The notes: a model not told the origin generated them from the sequence alone. Counted from the stretch's first letter, positions 51,069-60,163 are shown. The stretch is DNA of 64,000 bases from Thermoplasmata archaeon (GCA_021796385.1 JAJYXQ010000032.1:1-64000); one strand, 5' to 3'. A program made the numbers and translations.

Positions 51069-52324
51069 GCTTCTGGGGCGATTTCTGGTCGTCCCTCTGG
51101 GGAGCCCTCATGGCCCCATTGGGGGTCGCCGTGCAGACGGAGATGGGTTGGGTGGTCGGGTCCATTGACTACGTTCCTAGCCTGGACAACTCGGCCGTCA
51201 AGTCACTACTCGAGGTGACCTACTCCGTCTTCCTGGCCTCCCTCGGGATCATCATCGCGGCCATCGGCATCCTCTTCGTCCTCGCCCCCATAGCGGAGAA
51301 GAAGTTCCAGTACCGGCACCTGCTGACCAAGCTGGTCTTCGCCCTAGTCCTTGGGAGTTCCGTGATGCTCATCGGGGATTTCTGCATCGCCCTCTCTGGA
51401 GCCCTGGCCCAGACCATCCTCCCCCCGGGGACGAGCATCCCCTGGTCGAACGCCATCACCGGAGGGACGGGCCCCCTCACCCTGTTCTTCTACTTCGTCA
51501 TGATGATCATGCTCTTCATGCTCCTCGTGGAGCAGGGCGTCCGCATCCTGATGATCTTCTTCGCCGCCGTCATCCTCCCCTGGGGGTTCCTCCTCTGGAG
51601 CTTCCCGAAGACCCAGTCCTACGGGAAAAAGATGATCAAGATGTTCTTCGAGTGGACCTTCCTCGCGGTATTCGTCGCCATCGTGCTCGAACTCATGGTC
51701 CTCTTCATCCAGGGGGGAGGCACCGGAAACTCCTGGCTCGACTCGTTCATCGTGATCGGAGCCATTGCGCTCGCCATCGGGATGCCCAAGGTGATGACCG
51801 ACACCGGAGGGGCCGTCTCGGGCATCGGGGCTTCCGTCATGGGCGCAGGGGCAGGGATGGGCTCAGCAGAGACCTTCGGAGGTTCCATGGGGATGGCTGG
51901 AGGCATGCCTGGGATCGGAGGAGCTGGTGGAGGCGGCGGTGGACTCTTCAGCGGGGCAGGAAGGGCCATCGGCTCCGCAGCCCGCGGCCTTGGGACCATG
52001 GCTCCCATCGGGGCCGCTGCTGCTCTGGGAGGAGCCGTTGCCTATGTGGGCGGAAAGGCAATTGGTCGGGCAGTCGGCAAGAGGGTCGGAGGCCCCCTGA
52101 AGCAGGCCTGGAGCGCGCACAAGGCGGCGAAGGCAGGTGCCGGTGCAACGGGCGCCGACCCACCAGGCGGTGGAAGTTCAGGCCCGATACATCCGTTCTT
52201 CAACCTCGACAACAAGGAGTCCGGTACCGGGAGCCCAAGGCAGAGGGTTGCGATCGATTACCACTCCATGGTCAATTCGCTCCGAAGAAGCGGTGCCCTG
52301 CCCGCTACCCGGCCAGAGGGATAG
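51065..52324 (+). CDS. VirB6/TrbL-like polytopic channel protein
   Basis: A 419-residue integral membrane protein with about six helices in the first 270 residues ('VFLASLGIIIAAIGILFVLA', 'LTLFFYFVMMIMLFMLLVEQ', 'GVRILMIFFAAVILPWGFLL' and others), followed by a glycine- and alanine-rich cytoplasmic tail of 150 residues. This is the layout of TrbL/VirB6 inner-membrane channel proteins in conjugation systems. The start is placed at the TTG at 51065, which overlaps the zinc-protein stop (TTGA); no in-frame ATG occurs before the first helix. Its stop is 3 bp from the VirB4 start. Confidence 0.7.
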   Translation: MSFWGDFWSSLWGALMAPLGVAVQTEMGWVVGSIDYVPSLDNSAVKSLLEVTYSVFLASLGIIIAAIGILFVLAPIAEKKFQYRHLLTKLVFALVLGSSVMLIGDFCIALSGALAQTILPPGTSIPWSNAITGGTGPLTLFFYFVMMIMLFMLLVEQGVRILMIFFAAVILPWGFLLWSFPKTQSYGKKMIKMFFEWTFLAVFVAIVLELMVLFIQGGGTGNSWLDSFIVIGAIALAIGMPKVMTDTGGAVSGIGASVMGAGAGMGSAETFGGSMGMAGGMPGIGGAGGGGGGLFSGAGRAIGSAARGLGTMAPIGAAAALGGAVAYVGGKAIGRAVGKRVGGPLKQAWSAHKAAKAGAGATGADPPGGGSSGPIHPFFNLDNKESGTGSPRQRVAIDYHSMVNSLRRSGALPATRPEG

Positions 52325-52327
52325 AAG

Positions 52328-54907
52328 ATGATCGAAGAAGAAGAGAGTGCGAGCTGCACGGTGAGCTTCCCCCCCAAGGTGGGGTCCGAGACCATGAGGA
52401 TGGGCCCCTTGCCGGCGAACCAGGCCGTGACCCTGATCCTGAGTGCGGCCGTCGGGGGAGGAGCGTCCTACGCCCTCCTTGCCCTCTTCCCCCACGACCT
52501 GATTGCCATCCTCCTGGCCACGACCATCTTCCTCCTCTCGGTCGGTGCTGGTGCGGCCCTTGCCTTCGTGATGCGGCACGGAATGACGCTTCCCCGCTAT
52601 CTCTTCCTCAAGTGGAGGTTCGACAGGGAGGCCCACCACTTCAGCGGCGTGGCCGAGACACGACGTTTCGTCCACTTGGCCGATGTCACCTCAGACACCC
52701 TGGTCCTCCCCCACGACACGTACGTGAGGGTGGTCGAGGCGAGCGGTGTGAACTTCGACCTCCTCGGCGTCGACGAGCAGAAGGAGCGCATCCTGTCCTT
52801 CGCCGGTTGGTTGAACGGCCTCGACTTCCCGGTTCAGGTCGTTGCCCGACCCGACACCTTCCACTCGGTCCCCTACCTCAAGGACCTCGTCCAGCGGGAG
52901 ACCGAGGAAGTCTCTCCGGTGGTCAAGACTCAGATCCAGAGCTTCGCCGTCTTCTTCCACGAGACCGTTTCCCAGGCCCTGGACCGGCGCTTCTATGTCG
53001 TTACCCGGGTTCGGCTCCCGGACGCCATTCCGAATCTCTACAAGAACGGGCAAGCCCCTTCCCCAACCAAGAAGGCGAAGGTGGCCAAGGAGATACTCGA
53101 CCTCCGGGCCCGGTCCCTCGTGGAGGGACTCGTGTCGATAGGATTGGAGGCACGGTCGCTGGAGGGGGAGGACCTGGTGACGCTCCTCCGGAACTACTAC
53201 CACTTCGGATGCAAGAACGAGTCCCGGGGAACCCCAGCGAGCATTGTCGATGCCCTGGCTCCCGCGCGGGTTGACGTCTACCCCGACTATCTGGTCTGGG
53301 GTTCGGAGCACGTCCGCGTGCTGCGTGTGGAGAACTATCCCTCCAGCTTGCCCTTCGGGTGGCTCACCCAATTGCTGACCGACACGGAGCACCGGGTGGA
53401 TGTCGTCCTGCACATGGAGCCCCTTTCCCAGGAGGCGGCGGTCACCATGCTCAAGCATGAGACCGTTCGCCTCCAAGTGGAGCTCATGGGACGGCAGAGC
53501 AAGGGCTCCACCGACACCATCTCGCTGGAGAACCAGCTGGGCATCTTCGAAGGCGTCCGTGCCGCCCTGGTGCGGCAGGAAGAACGCCTCTTCTCTACCG
53601 GGCTCTACATCTCCCTGAGGGGGAAGACCTACGAGGAACTCGAGACGCTGACGGCCCGGGTCCAGGGGTATCTCCGGAGCCTGATGGTGAGGGCGGTCGC
53701 ACCCAGGTTCCAGCAAGCGCAGTTACTCCGGTCCACCCTGCCCTTCGGGAGGGACTTTCTGGGCGATACCTACCTCTTGCATTCCTCGGCCATCTCGACG
53801 ATGTACCCCTTCGTTAGCGGCATGCTTGTGCAGCCCGGGGGAACTCTCTACGGACTCAACGAGGCCAACGGTTCACCGGTTATCTTCGACCGCTACAGCC
53901 TGGAGAACTACAACACGGCCATTTTCGGGATATCGGGTTCGGGGAAGTCCTACGCCTCCAAGCTGGAGATCTTGCGCCAGATGATGGTGAGCCCCGAGCT
54001 CCGCTCCTTCATCATCGACCCCTTGGGGGAGTTCGGGGACCTCACGGAGTCCCTGGGTGGCTCCGTTCTCACCCTCGGGGACGGTCTGACCCACCTCAAT
54101 CCGCTGTGGATTGGGAAGGAACCATCCGAGCGGGTCCGGTTCGCCATGGAGTTCTTCCAGGCGACCCTTGACCTCACCAAGGAGGAGGTCGCCCTCTTGG
54201 ACGGCACCCTGCACCGGATGCAGGTGGAGAAGCCGGACGAGTTCACTCTCGGGGACCTTCTGAAGGAACTGGATGGCCTGGGATCCGTCCACGCCGACCG
54301 GCTCCGAATCATTCTCCAGCCCTACGTACATGGGTCGTTCCAGTGGCTGAACCACGCGACTGACATCGACCTTTCTGCCCGAGTGGTCAGCCTTGACCTC
54401 AAGGGGCTCTCCGGGGACCTCTTCACCCCCGTCATGCTCCTCCTGCTCGACTTCATCCTCACGGAGTGCCGACAGGACTACGAGCGAAAGCTCGTGGTCG
54501 TGGACGAGGCTTGGCACCTGATGGACCGGGAGACTTCGGCGGTTGCCCTCGCCAACATGACCCGGCACTCCCGGCACTACCATGCCGGCATCACTCTGAT
54601 TTCCCAGTCGGCGGCGGACTTCTTGGACAACGACCACGGCCGGGTCGCGATGACCAACTCCGCGATGATCACCCTCATGCGCCACCGTTCGGTCTCCGCG
54701 GCCATGCGGGACTACTTCGCCATGACCCCCGCAGAGGTAAGCTACGTGAAGCACACCAAGACCGGGAAGGACGTGGGGTACGCGACCGGGCTCCTCATCA
54801 CCGGCACCACCCACACGCCTTTGCGCATCGTCTCCAGCGAGATGGAGCACGAGATCATCACCACCAACCCAGAGGAATTACGGGAACGGGTGGCGCAGGA
54901 GGCCTGA
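52328..54907 (+). CDS. VirB4-like secretion ATPase with N-terminal VirB3/PrgI-like membrane domain
   Basis: Motor ATPase of type IV secretion, 859 residues. Residues 30-90 form two membrane helices of PrgI/VirB3 type ('LPANQAVTLILSAAVGGG', 'LIAILLATTIFLLSVGAGAA'), fused to the ATPase as in many Gram-positive and archaeal systems. The VirB4/TraC body follows, with Walker A 'GISGSGKSYAS' near residue 535, 'IIDPLGEFGDL', Walker B 'LVVVDEAWHLMD' near 725 and the sensor 'ITLISQSAADFL'. All ATPase motifs are intact. The 3' end overlaps the coupling-protein start (TGATG). Confidence 0.88.
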   Translation: MIEEEESASCTVSFPPKVGSETMRMGPLPANQAVTLILSAAVGGGASYALLALFPHDLIAILLATTIFLLSVGAGAALAFVMRHGMTLPRYLFLKWRFDREAHHFSGVAETRRFVHLADVTSDTLVLPHDTYVRVVEASGVNFDLLGVDEQKERILSFAGWLNGLDFPVQVVARPDTFHSVPYLKDLVQRETEEVSPVVKTQIQSFAVFFHETVSQALDRRFYVVTRVRLPDAIPNLYKNGQAPSPTKKAKVAKEILDLRARSLVEGLVSIGLEARSLEGEDLVTLLRNYYHFGCKNESRGTPASIVDALAPARVDVYPDYLVWGSEHVRVLRVENYPSSLPFGWLTQLLTDTEHRVDVVLHMEPLSQEAAVTMLKHETVRLQVELMGRQSKGSTDTISLENQLGIFEGVRAALVRQEERLFSTGLYISLRGKTYEELETLTARVQGYLRSLMVRAVAPRFQQAQLLRSTLPFGRDFLGDTYLLHSSAISTMYPFVSGMLVQPGGTLYGLNEANGSPVIFDRYSLENYNTAIFGISGSGKSYASKLEILRQMMVSPELRSFIIDPLGEFGDLTESLGGSVLTLGDGLTHLNPLWIGKEPSERVRFAMEFFQATLDLTKEEVALLDGTLHRMQVEKPDEFTLGDLLKELDGLGSVHADRLRIILQPYVHGSFQWLNHATDIDLSARVVSLDLKGLSGDLFTPVMLLLLDFILTECRQDYERKLVVVDEAWHLMDRETSAVALANMTRHSRHYHAGITLISQSAADFLDNDHGRVAMTNSAMITLMRHRSVSAAMRDYFAMTPAEVSYVKHTKTGKDVGYATGLLITGTTHTPLRIVSSEMEHEIITTNPEELRERVAQEA

Positions 54908-57900
54908 TGCCCTACCATCGCATCCTCCACCACCAGCCCGTCCCCGCCCAACGGCGGGAAAGGGTCCCCCCCGAGGTCCACCTTCTGCTCAAGAGCCCGA
55001 TCCCTGAGGGGGGAGTGGAAATCCACCTGCATCCCGATGGCCGCATCGACTGGTTGCTCTCGGCCCCTTCCGTGCAGGCCCTTTCTCTGTTTGCGAACTC
55101 TGTGGAGCGGACCTTTCCTGGGGCTGGGGTGTATCCCGAGCCTGTTCCTTGTGCCCTGCCCGGTCACCCTGCTGATCACTGGACCTTTGCATGGGCAAGA
55201 CAGCGGACGAGACACTGGACACCATTGGACATTGCCAGGGAGCATGACTATGCCGACTCTCTCGTCACGGCTCTTTCCTCCCCCCTCGCCAGGAGCCACG
55301 AGGTCGTGGTCCAGATCCTTTTTCGGGCCACGGGGGCCTGGGAGGAGAACCCGCACCTCTTCACCGCCCCCCGGGAGAAGCTCCTCCTCTATCATCAGGG
55401 ACTCGACGTCTCCATGACGGGCTCCTACACCAAGAGGGTCCCGACCCAATGGGACCAAGAGCAGCACCGGACGCTCTCCCAACGCTTGAACGAGCCCTCA
55501 TACCACTTGGAGGTGAGGGCGGCGGCCTATGGACCCGAGGCGAAGACGATCCTGACCCATTGTGTAGGAGAGGCTTACCTGAAACAGTTCCTCTCCGGGA
55601 GGTGGCGGAGCCTTGAGTTCGTCAAGGAGGGGAAGAAGGTCGAGTTCGACCAGGCCTTCCGTTCCCACAGCTTTGGTGCCTTCGTCAATGGCAGGGAGCG
55701 CCGGGACATCTCACGAAGCGAACTGGCCTCCGTCATCTGCCCACCATGGTCCCGCCCGAATGCCGCACTTCAATACTACGTCGAAGACCAGGAGATCACT
55801 GCCCTACGCGAAGTGCTCTCCTCGCGGGGAACTGAGTCCAGTTCGACCCCCCCGTCTGCGTATCTGGCCAGCCTTGCGCCAAGAACCGTTGAGGGGGGTG
55901 GGCCCCCAAGGCGCTCGGGGGTCCTTTCCACCACGGGACGGTCACAGAACATCCCCAAGTTCCAACCATCGAACTTGCAGGAGGCCAGCCGCCAGTGGGT
56001 AGCGCTCGGAAAGACCTACCAGGGTGACCCGGTCTTCCTCTCGGAGACCCCGCCTTGGCATCACGCCGCCGTGCTGGGGGCGACGGGGACAGGAAAGTCC
56101 ACCCTGCTCCTCCAGTGGGCTCTGGAGGTCCTCCTCAAGAAACCCACATGGAACGTGATCCTGATCGACCCTCACGGGACCCTGGCCGAGGCCCTCAAGG
56201 GGCTCCTTCCTCCCGAGATCGCCTCGGACACGATCGAGCTCGACCCTTCTCGCCTCACCTACCGAGAGAACGGGATGGAGATGGTGGGCCTCCCGTTGAA
56301 CATACTGGCGCTCCCCGACCGGGAAACCATGGACGTTGCCGACCTCACGACGGCCCGCGACGTGATCGTGGACAACCTCGTCTACTTCGTGAAGACCATC
56401 TGGGGTCCCGATGTCTTCGGCCCTCAGATGGACCACAACATCTCGTCCCTGGCCTCCGGACTTCTCGAGATCCCCGGGACCAACTTGGTCGACATGTACT
56501 ACATCCTGACGAACTCTCAGGCCCGGTTGCGATTCTCCGAGCTGGTCCACACCGAAGGGATCCGGCAGTTCGTGCTGAACGAGCTCCCTCGTCTCACGAA
56601 CGTTCGCTACTCGCAGGACCGCGTCTCATCCACCCTCAATCGATTGGGGAAGATCACCAACAACAACCTCCTCCGCTTGACCCTTTGCCAGCGGGCGAGC
56701 CCAGTCGATTTCCGCACGCTCCTCAACCATCGCCTGGTCATCGTCAACCTCTCGAAGACGAAGATCGGGAACGAAGCATCTCGTTTCCTGGGGGCGATGG
56801 CCTTCGCCCGTCTCTGGCTTGCCGTCTTGCAGCGGGGGGTGACGGGCAGGCACACCGCGCTGTTCGTGGATGAGTTCCAGAACTTCGTGACCCCTAGCAT
56901 CGCCCATGTCCTGACGGAGGCCCGCAAGTTCGGCCTGCACCTCATCATGGCGAACCAGTACCTGGAGCAAATCCCGGACGAGATCCGTTCAGCGGTCATC
57001 GCCAACACCGACACCTGGGTCTTCTTCCGGATGGGGGTGGAGGATTCCCGGAGGGCAGCAGATATCACCCGTCCAGGTCGCAGGGGATGGACCGAGGAGA
57101 CACTGCGCGCCCTTCCCCCTTATCGGGCGCTCTTCGTCCAAGGGAATCGCTTGGAGATGCTAACCACCTTCCCTCCTGCGAAACCGGAACGAGACGTTGG
57201 AGAGGTCGATGCCATCGTGACCTCATCGACCCGACGTTACGCTGCGGAGGAGACCTCAGGAGCATCCCCCTTTTTGGTGGGCGATGAGCAGTGCCTTACC
57301 GTCCTCAGGGCCCTTCAGGATGGCCCAAGGACCCGTGTGGAACTGGGCCAGAACGTTCCTCTCCATCCGAACGAGATCTGGGATGCGATCCTTCGATGCC
57401 GACAGTTGGGATACCTCGACTTCGACCGAGAGAACCAGACGAACGTGCTTACCGAGAAAGGCCGTCAGCATCTGGACAAGGGAGGATGGAAGGGGGGTGG
57501 GGGTCCAAACCACGATGGATTGAAGGCACAGGTCGTGGTCTTCGTGGCGTCTCAGGGGTTCGGCCAAGCCCAGGAACCCGCGCAAGGCTCAAATTTGGAG
57601 GCTCCGGACCTCACCCACTTCGAGCACGGGGTCCTCATCAATGACGAGATCGAGACCACGGGGTTGAATCGCGATCAGGTTGTCAAGAACTTGGTAAAGT
57701 CGAGGGGGACACCAGTGCACTTCTTCGTTCCCGACCTCAAGGTGGCAGGGAATGTCTTCAGGCACCTTGTGGGGAAGACCGGCTACTCCGTGTTTGTCTG
57801 GACCGGTGTGAACTCGTTCCGCCGGGTGTCTCGAGATGAGATCAAGGAGGACGATGAGGTATCTCCCAATGTTGCCCAAGACTCAGTTCCGTCTGTTGCC

Positions 57901-58290
57901 GGCCAATTCGGAGGCTCTACCGAGGAGGGCCGCAGGGAAGTTTCTGAACCGGCCAGTCTTTCCCCTCCTCCGTCCGCTGGAGTGGAACGCAACACGGATG
58001 AGGAGGCGACGACGCAGGGAAGTGCTGACGTCGAAGGACCGAGCGGTCTCACTTACATGCGGAAGGAAGCCCTGGGCTTCTGTGACAGGTTGAAGCAGTT
58101 GGGGAAGGCCGTCGAGGTGGACCGCGAGCCAGCACTCTGGCTGAAAGACCTCCTCGTCTACTACGAAGGATGGGACGAGGCGAAGCTTGGGACCCTGTTG
58201 GGTCTCCTCGGCATTGGCACGAAGCGCGTGCGGCTCTCAGGAGAGCGCGGGTCCGTGTGTTTCCCGTGGTCTCCACGACCGGACATTTAG
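54907..58290 (+). CDS. VirD4/TraD-type coupling ATPase with possible C-terminal nuclease domain
   Basis: A 1,127-residue ATPase expected to bring DNA to the secretion channel. Walker A 'GATGTGKSTLLLQW' is near residue 391, 'LIDPHGTLAEAL' near 425, Walker B 'ALFVDEFQNFVTP' near 655, and 'GLHLIMANQYLEQIP' follows, all HerA/FtsK-VirD4 style. After the ATPase come a winged-helix-like part (about 805-865) and a segment with Asp901 ('APDLTHFEHG') and Glu914/Glu916 ('INDEIETTGLNRDQV'), which resembles a PD-(D/E)XK-type nuclease of the kind that carries ExE. The last 150 residues are a low-complexity linker and a helical domain. The ATG at 54907 overlaps the VirB4 stop. No relaxase gene is nearby. 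Confidence 0.82.
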   Translation: MPYHRILHHQPVPAQRRERVPPEVHLLLKSPIPEGGVEIHLHPDGRIDWLLSAPSVQALSLFANSVERTFPGAGVYPEPVPCALPGHPADHWTFAWARQRTRHWTPLDIAREHDYADSLVTALSSPLARSHEVVVQILFRATGAWEENPHLFTAPREKLLLYHQGLDVSMTGSYTKRVPTQWDQEQHRTLSQRLNEPSYHLEVRAAAYGPEAKTILTHCVGEAYLKQFLSGRWRSLEFVKEGKKVEFDQAFRSHSFGAFVNGRERRDISRSELASVICPPWSRPNAALQYYVEDQEITALREVLSSRGTESSSTPPSAYLASLAPRTVEGGGPPRRSGVLSTTGRSQNIPKFQPSNLQEASRQWVALGKTYQGDPVFLSETPPWHHAAVLGATGTGKSTLLLQWALEVLLKKPTWNVILIDPHGTLAEALKGLLPPEIASDTIELDPSRLTYRENGMEMVGLPLNILALPDRETMDVADLTTARDVIVDNLVYFVKTIWGPDVFGPQMDHNISSLASGLLEIPGTNLVDMYYILTNSQARLRFSELVHTEGIRQFVLNELPRLTNVRYSQDRVSSTLNRLGKITNNNLLRLTLCQRASPVDFRTLLNHRLVIVNLSKTKIGNEASRFLGAMAFARLWLAVLQRGVTGRHTALFVDEFQNFVTPSIAHVLTEARKFGLHLIMANQYLEQIPDEIRSAVIANTDTWVFFRMGVEDSRRAADITRPGRRGWTEETLRALPPYRALFVQGNRLEMLTTFPPAKPERDVGEVDAIVTSSTRRYAAEETSGASPFLVGDEQCLTVLRALQDGPRTRVELGQNVPLHPNEIWDAILRCRQLGYLDFDRENQTNVLTEKGRQHLDKGGWKGGGGPNHDGLKAQVVVFVASQGFGQAQEPAQGSNLEAPDLTHFEHGVLINDEIETTGLNRDQVVKNLVKSRGTPVHFFVPDLKVAGNVFRHLVGKTGYSVFVWTGVNSFRRVSRDEIKEDDEVSPNVAQDSVPSVAGQFGGSTEEGRREVSEPASLSPPPSAGVERNTDEEATTQGSADVEGPSGLTYMRKEALGFCDRLKQLGKAVEVDREPALWLKDLLVYYEGWDEAKLGTLLGLLGIGTKRVRLSGERGSVCFPWSPRPDI

Positions 58291-58540
58291 TGAATTGGCC
58301 CGTTTTTGCAGATGCTGAATCCCGGATTCCAGCGAAAACGTCCATGGTTGAACGGGCCCCAAAGGGATCGTGTCACGGGAGGACACGTGACGTCCTCTGT
58401 TGACATGGCAACACGGGCTTCGAAGTGGAATCGCTGGGAGCGCCCGACGATCTTCTCCGTCAATATGCAGGTTGAGTTGATAAATTGCCAAAATTGCCTG
58501 CATGCAGGTTATATATATAAATAGTCTAAGTTACCTGCAT
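58291..58540 (+). other. Intergenic region after the secretion operon
   Basis: No gene was supported here. Just after the coupling-protein stop there is a T-run ('cccgttttt', 58299-58307) that could terminate the secretion transcript. The right half holds the AbiE-like promoter and operators listed separately. Confidence 0.4.
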
Positions 58541-58542
58541 AT
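58463..58542 (+). promoter_or_regulatory. AbiE-like operon promoter with inverted-repeat operators
   Basis: The TATA box 'ttatatatataaatag' (58509-58524) lies about 26 bp before the ATG at 58541. It is bracketed by ATATGCAGGT (58463-58472), the palindrome CCTGCATGCAGG (58497-58508) and ACCTGCATAT (58533-58542), i.e. four copies of the half-site ATGCAGG. The outer two are exact inverted copies, and the last overlaps the start codon. This is the layout expected for autorepression by the first gene product. Confidence 0.7.
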
Positions 58543-59131
58543 GGAGCGACGGAAGGTCAAGGCCATACGGATCGTCAAGCACCTCTTGGAGAAGCCTGGG
58601 GGTGAGTGGACAAGATACGGGCTGGCCAAGGTTTCAGGATGTTCCTGGCAGTGGGCGATAGAGCTGCTTGGGAAACTGGAGGAGAGAGGGTTGGTCTCGG
58701 GCACCAAAGTCGTAGACCCAATGGCTCTTCTCCGGTACGCGGCGTCGGTCGCCCCTCCTCCCACTCGGACGGTCGAATGCTATCACACCCGACCTGTGAA
58801 CCTGATCCGAAGTTCGAAGGTCGACTACGCGATCACCACGACATTTGCGGAGAACGAATTCACCCACCTCCTCTTCAAGACGCGTTGCGATGTCTACGTG
58901 AGTGAAGCCTCGATGAATCTGTTATGGAGACGAGTCGCTGACGAGGGACTTCTGGGAAGAGGCAACCTTCGTCTGATGATCCCGGCAGACCCTCGGGTGA
59001 TCTCAGAAGCCTCTTTCGTTCACGGGATCCGCATCGTGAGCCGGGAACAGCTCATGGTGGACCTGATGAGGGAAGGAGGGGTCTGCGTTCAAGCGGTGGA
59101 GGAGATGGTGGGGCGACATGCTGTATCCTAA
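58541..59131 (+). CDS. AbiEi-like antitoxin / winged-helix repressor
   Basis: A 196-residue protein. Residues 1-60 are a winged helix ('EWTRYGLAKVSGCSWQWAIE' then 'LEERGLVSG'), followed by a domain of mixed strands and helices ('CDVYVSEASMNLLWRRVADE'). Position before a nucleotidyltransferase toxin-like gene and an operator at its own promoter match AbiEi antitoxins of type IV toxin-antitoxin pairs. The leaderless ATG at 58541 is preferred over the longer frame, which would run through the promoter. Confidence 0.68.
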   Translation: MERRKVKAIRIVKHLLEKPGGEWTRYGLAKVSGCSWQWAIELLGKLEERGLVSGTKVVDPMALLRYAASVAPPPTRTVECYHTRPVNLIRSSKVDYAITTTFAENEFTHLLFKTRCDVYVSEASMNLLWRRVADEGLLGRGNLRLMIPADPRVISEASFVHGIRIVSREQLMVDLMREGGVCVQAVEEMVGRHAVS

Positions 59132-59900
59132 GAAGGAGACCGACGTTTCGTTTCGCTACCTCGACGCCCTGATCGACAACCTCCCGGCGAGTGTCTGCCT
59201 CATTGGAGGATGGGCGGTCTATTACTCGGTGAGGTCGGACTACTCCAAGGAACTGAGGGCAGACTACCTGGGATCCCGTGACATCGACCTGGGTCTTCCC
59301 GACGTCGGCTCTTTCAGAGCGGCGGAGCATTTCATCGCAGACACGCTCGGGTTCAGGCGACTATCGTTCAGGTATCTGAAACACCTCGATTACGAGACCG
59401 GCCGCGAGCTTTCGGAGGAAGAGGCCAAGCGCGTGCCCACCCATGATCTGATTCCTATGTATATCGACCTCATCCTTCCACTGGTCGACCGGGCAGCCTC
59501 AGACGTGCTTGGTTTCACTCCTGCGGATGAACCACTCCTTGGCTTGGTTTTTCAAGAAAAGGGGAACAGGCGAGAGATATCGATGGGCAACCGCCGGGTC
59601 AGGGTCCCGAGCCCTGCTCTACTCCTTTCAATGAAGCTCCACTCAGTGGGGACGCGCGGCATGGATCACAAACGGGTCAAGGATCTGTGTGACATCGCTG
59701 CACTTACCCTGTACAGCGGAGAGGGGATTGGAGACCTGGCTCGGGTCGCAGGCAACATCTGTGACTCGGGCAAGGTTGAGAAGTCGGCAAGGTCCATCAC
59801 TTCAGGAGACGTGAACCAAGCATCCTCGGCCACAGGGATCCCTGTCCGCAGGATAAGGGGGATCATGGACCGCTTGGGGCTACGCGCCCATAACCAGTAA
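59118..59900 (+). CDS. AbiEii-like nucleotidyltransferase toxin
   Basis: A 260-residue protein of the nucleotidyltransferase superfamily. The active-site helix 'LIGGWAVYYS' (Gly30-Gly31) is followed by the metal-binding pair Asp55/Asp57 in 'LGSRDIDLGLP', and 'MDHKRVKDLCDIAALTL' is the helix found in AbiEii and related proteins. Such toxins transfer nucleotides to tRNA or protein targets. It overlaps the antitoxin-like gene by 14 bp, the typical arrangement. Confidence 0.75.
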   Translation: MLYPKKETDVSFRYLDALIDNLPASVCLIGGWAVYYSVRSDYSKELRADYLGSRDIDLGLPDVGSFRAAEHFIADTLGFRRLSFRYLKHLDYETGRELSEEEAKRVPTHDLIPMYIDLILPLVDRAASDVLGFTPADEPLLGLVFQEKGNRREISMGNRRVRVPSPALLLSMKLHSVGTRGMDHKRVKDLCDIAALTLYSGEGIGDLARVAGNICDSGKVEKSARSITSGDVNQASSATGIPVRRIRGIMDRLGLRAHNQ

Positions 59901-59948
59901 CTTCTCTTAGGAACAAAGAAGTTGGCTAACCTGTACGACTCGTCCATG

Positions 59949-60163
59949 TCCAGGGGGGTGGCCAACCCCTCAAGAACTGGCCAGGGGTATGGCCACGGTG
60001 GCCAGGGGGGTGGCCGCGGTCACCTCAGACCGTTTCCACGGTGGTGGAGATTGGCTGGTTCATGTCTCATGAGCCAATCCCTGCCTGTCCAGGGGGGTGG
60101 CCATTCCCAATAAGATATCGTTGTTTTCAGGGGGGTTGCGGCAGCCGTCCAGGGGGGTGGCCA
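59949..60163 (+). repeat. Direct repeats TCCAGGGGGGTGGCCA (iteron-like)
   Basis: Three exact copies of TCCAGGGGGGTGGCCA lie at 59949, 60088 and 60148, with partial copies at 59979, 60001 and 60127, all on the plus strand and unevenly spaced. No coding sequence covers them. Tandem iterons of this kind bind replication or partition proteins in plasmids; here an origin, a partition site or a transfer site are all possible. The unit is G-rich and could form G-quadruplex-like structures. Confidence 0.6.

Noticed and set aside
54466-54906. Upstream extension of the coupling-protein frame inside the VirB4 gene
   Set aside because: The extension overlaps the conserved Walker B region of VirB4 in another frame and is Arg/Gly-rich without similarity; the ATG at 54907 has the usual stop/start overlap.
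49825-58290. Reading the secretion operon as an archaellum or type IV pilus locus
   Set aside because: There is no FlaI/PilB-type ATPase, FlaJ-type membrane platform or class III signal peptide; the ATPases are VirB4- and VirD4-like.
58306-58524. Small plus-strand open frame between the coupling protein and the AbiE-like genes
   Set aside because: It would cross the operators and TATA box of the antitoxin gene and its sequence shows no recognisable pattern.
59949-60163. CRISPR array
   Set aside because: The repeat is only about 16 bases, spacing is irregular (9 to 70 bases between copies), several copies are partial and no cas gene is present.
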